A stretch of DNA of 7,035 bases from Bacteroidales bacterium (GTDB lineage Bacteria; Bacteroidota; Bacteroidia; Bacteroidales; Muribaculaceae), in NCBI GenBank assembly GCA_900767075.1, contig CAAFXX010000270.1:1-7035 (forward strand). Direction: 5' to 3'. Shown here piece by piece: positions 6,589 to 7,035 of this stretch (positions are counted from its first letter, which is position 1; each line of letters starts with the position of its first letter). A program made the translations under genes and the position numbers. Under the pieces are notes generated by a model, which was not told the DNA's origin, did not search any database, and saw nothing but the letters and a program-made list of their open reading frames with translations.

Positions 6589-7035
6589 ATGAACGACAGA
6601 ACATACACATATTTAGAGATACGAGGCCTCCTCGACAGGTGGTACGCCGGCGAGACGACGCCCGACGATGAACGTCGTCTTGCCGGACTGCTTGCCTCCG
6701 CAGGGTCAGATCTCCCTGCCGATTTGGCTGCCGAGAGTGCCCTTTTCGCGGAGATGACGCAGCTTAAGTCGGAAGAAACGCCGGTTCCCGAGGATCTTGA
6801 CCGGCGCATCGACAGCGCGCTTGAGCGCGAGATGTCCGGAGCTGCCGGATTCGGAACGGCTTTACGCCGCCACAGGCTTGTCGCCGGTATCGCCGGTGCC
6901 GCCGCCGTCTGTGCGGTAGTGGCGGGCGTGTTCCTTCACATGCCGCGTGCCGGTGCTCCTAAAGGGATTGCCTCTTCTGTGTCTCCGAAGATAGAGAGAA
7001 TTCTTAACGACACCGCAGCGGCTGTCGAGGCAATG
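6589..7035 (+). CDS. Probable anti-sigma factor, single-pass membrane protein (3' end cut by window)
   Basis: The reading frame is open from the ATG at 6589 to the window edge, 149 codons with no stop, so the gene continues beyond. The N-terminal part (about 1-95) starts with LLDRWYAGETTPDDERRLAGLL (14-35) and then SDLPADLAAESALFAEM (40-56). This resembles the short 'LL-x-GET-x-EE-x-L' domain often seen in Bacteroidota membrane proteins encoded just after ECF sigma genes. RRHR (93-96) is followed by one hydrophobic segment (about 97-117, LVAGIAGAAAVCAVVAGVFL), giving an N-inside topology with the C-terminus in the periplasm. No zinc-binding HxxxCxxC signature is visible. The position 16 nt after the sigma gene suggests co-expression and a role in holding that sigma factor at the membrane. 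The role is inferred from context and architecture. Confidence 0.7.
   Translation, partial: MNDRTYTYLEIRGLLDRWYAGETTPDDERRLAGLLASAGSDLPADLAAESALFAEMTQLKSEETPVPEDLDRRIDSALEREMSGAAGFGTALRRHRLVAGIAGAAAVCAVVAGVFLHMPRAGAPKGIASSVSPKIERILNDTAAAVEAM

Noticed and set aside
6065..6610. 181-codon open frame on the - strand opposite the sigma gene
   Set aside because: It is antisense to a well-supported sigma factor and its Ser/Arg-rich translation resembles no protein family.

Overview
The window looks like chromosomal DNA from a Bacteroidales bacterium, possibly a Muribaculaceae- or Bacteroides-like gut commensal. Three things point there. The coding regions are GC-rich with AT-rich spacers, and start sites mostly lack strong Shine-Dalgarno sequences. 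The large outer-membrane barrel is of a Bacteroidota-typical family. The ECF sigma factor is followed by a small membrane protein of the kind Bacteroidota place after such sigma genes. The family assignment is inference. All six genes lie on the + strand.

Region 1 (1-335) is an AT-rich leader with no supported gene. It holds a nested 31-nt dyad, a 10-bp direct repeat overlapping the dyad's edges, and a 9-bp hairpin shortly before the first gene. Region 2 (336-3699) is a compact operon, gmd-fcl-manC, whose genes overlap by ATGA junctions. ManC makes GDP-mannose from mannose-1-phosphate, Gmd converts it to GDP-4-keto-6-deoxymannose, and Fcl makes GDP-L-fucose. The ManC C-terminal cupin keeps a Gln/His/Glu/His metal-ligand set, so it may also supply mannose-6-phosphate. 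Phosphomannomutase is not in the window. GDP-fucose would feed fucosylation of capsule, O-antigen or surface glycoproteins.

Region 3 (3700-3796) is a short spacer with a weak AT-only hairpin and a duplicated 13-bp start context. Region 4 (3797-6058) encodes a 753-residue outer-membrane beta-barrel protein with a TonB-receptor-like plug but no N-terminal carboxypeptidase-regulatory-like domain. Region 5 (6078 to the window end) encodes an ECF sigma factor and, 16 nt later, a single-pass membrane protein that is probably its anti-sigma factor and is cut by the window edge. The barrel, sigma and membrane genes are close enough to be co-transcribed.

Most of the window is recognisable. The unexplained parts are the structured gmd leader, tiny upstream ORFs ending in ATGA at the starts of both gmd and the barrel gene, and the barrel/sigma/anti-sigma arrangement.
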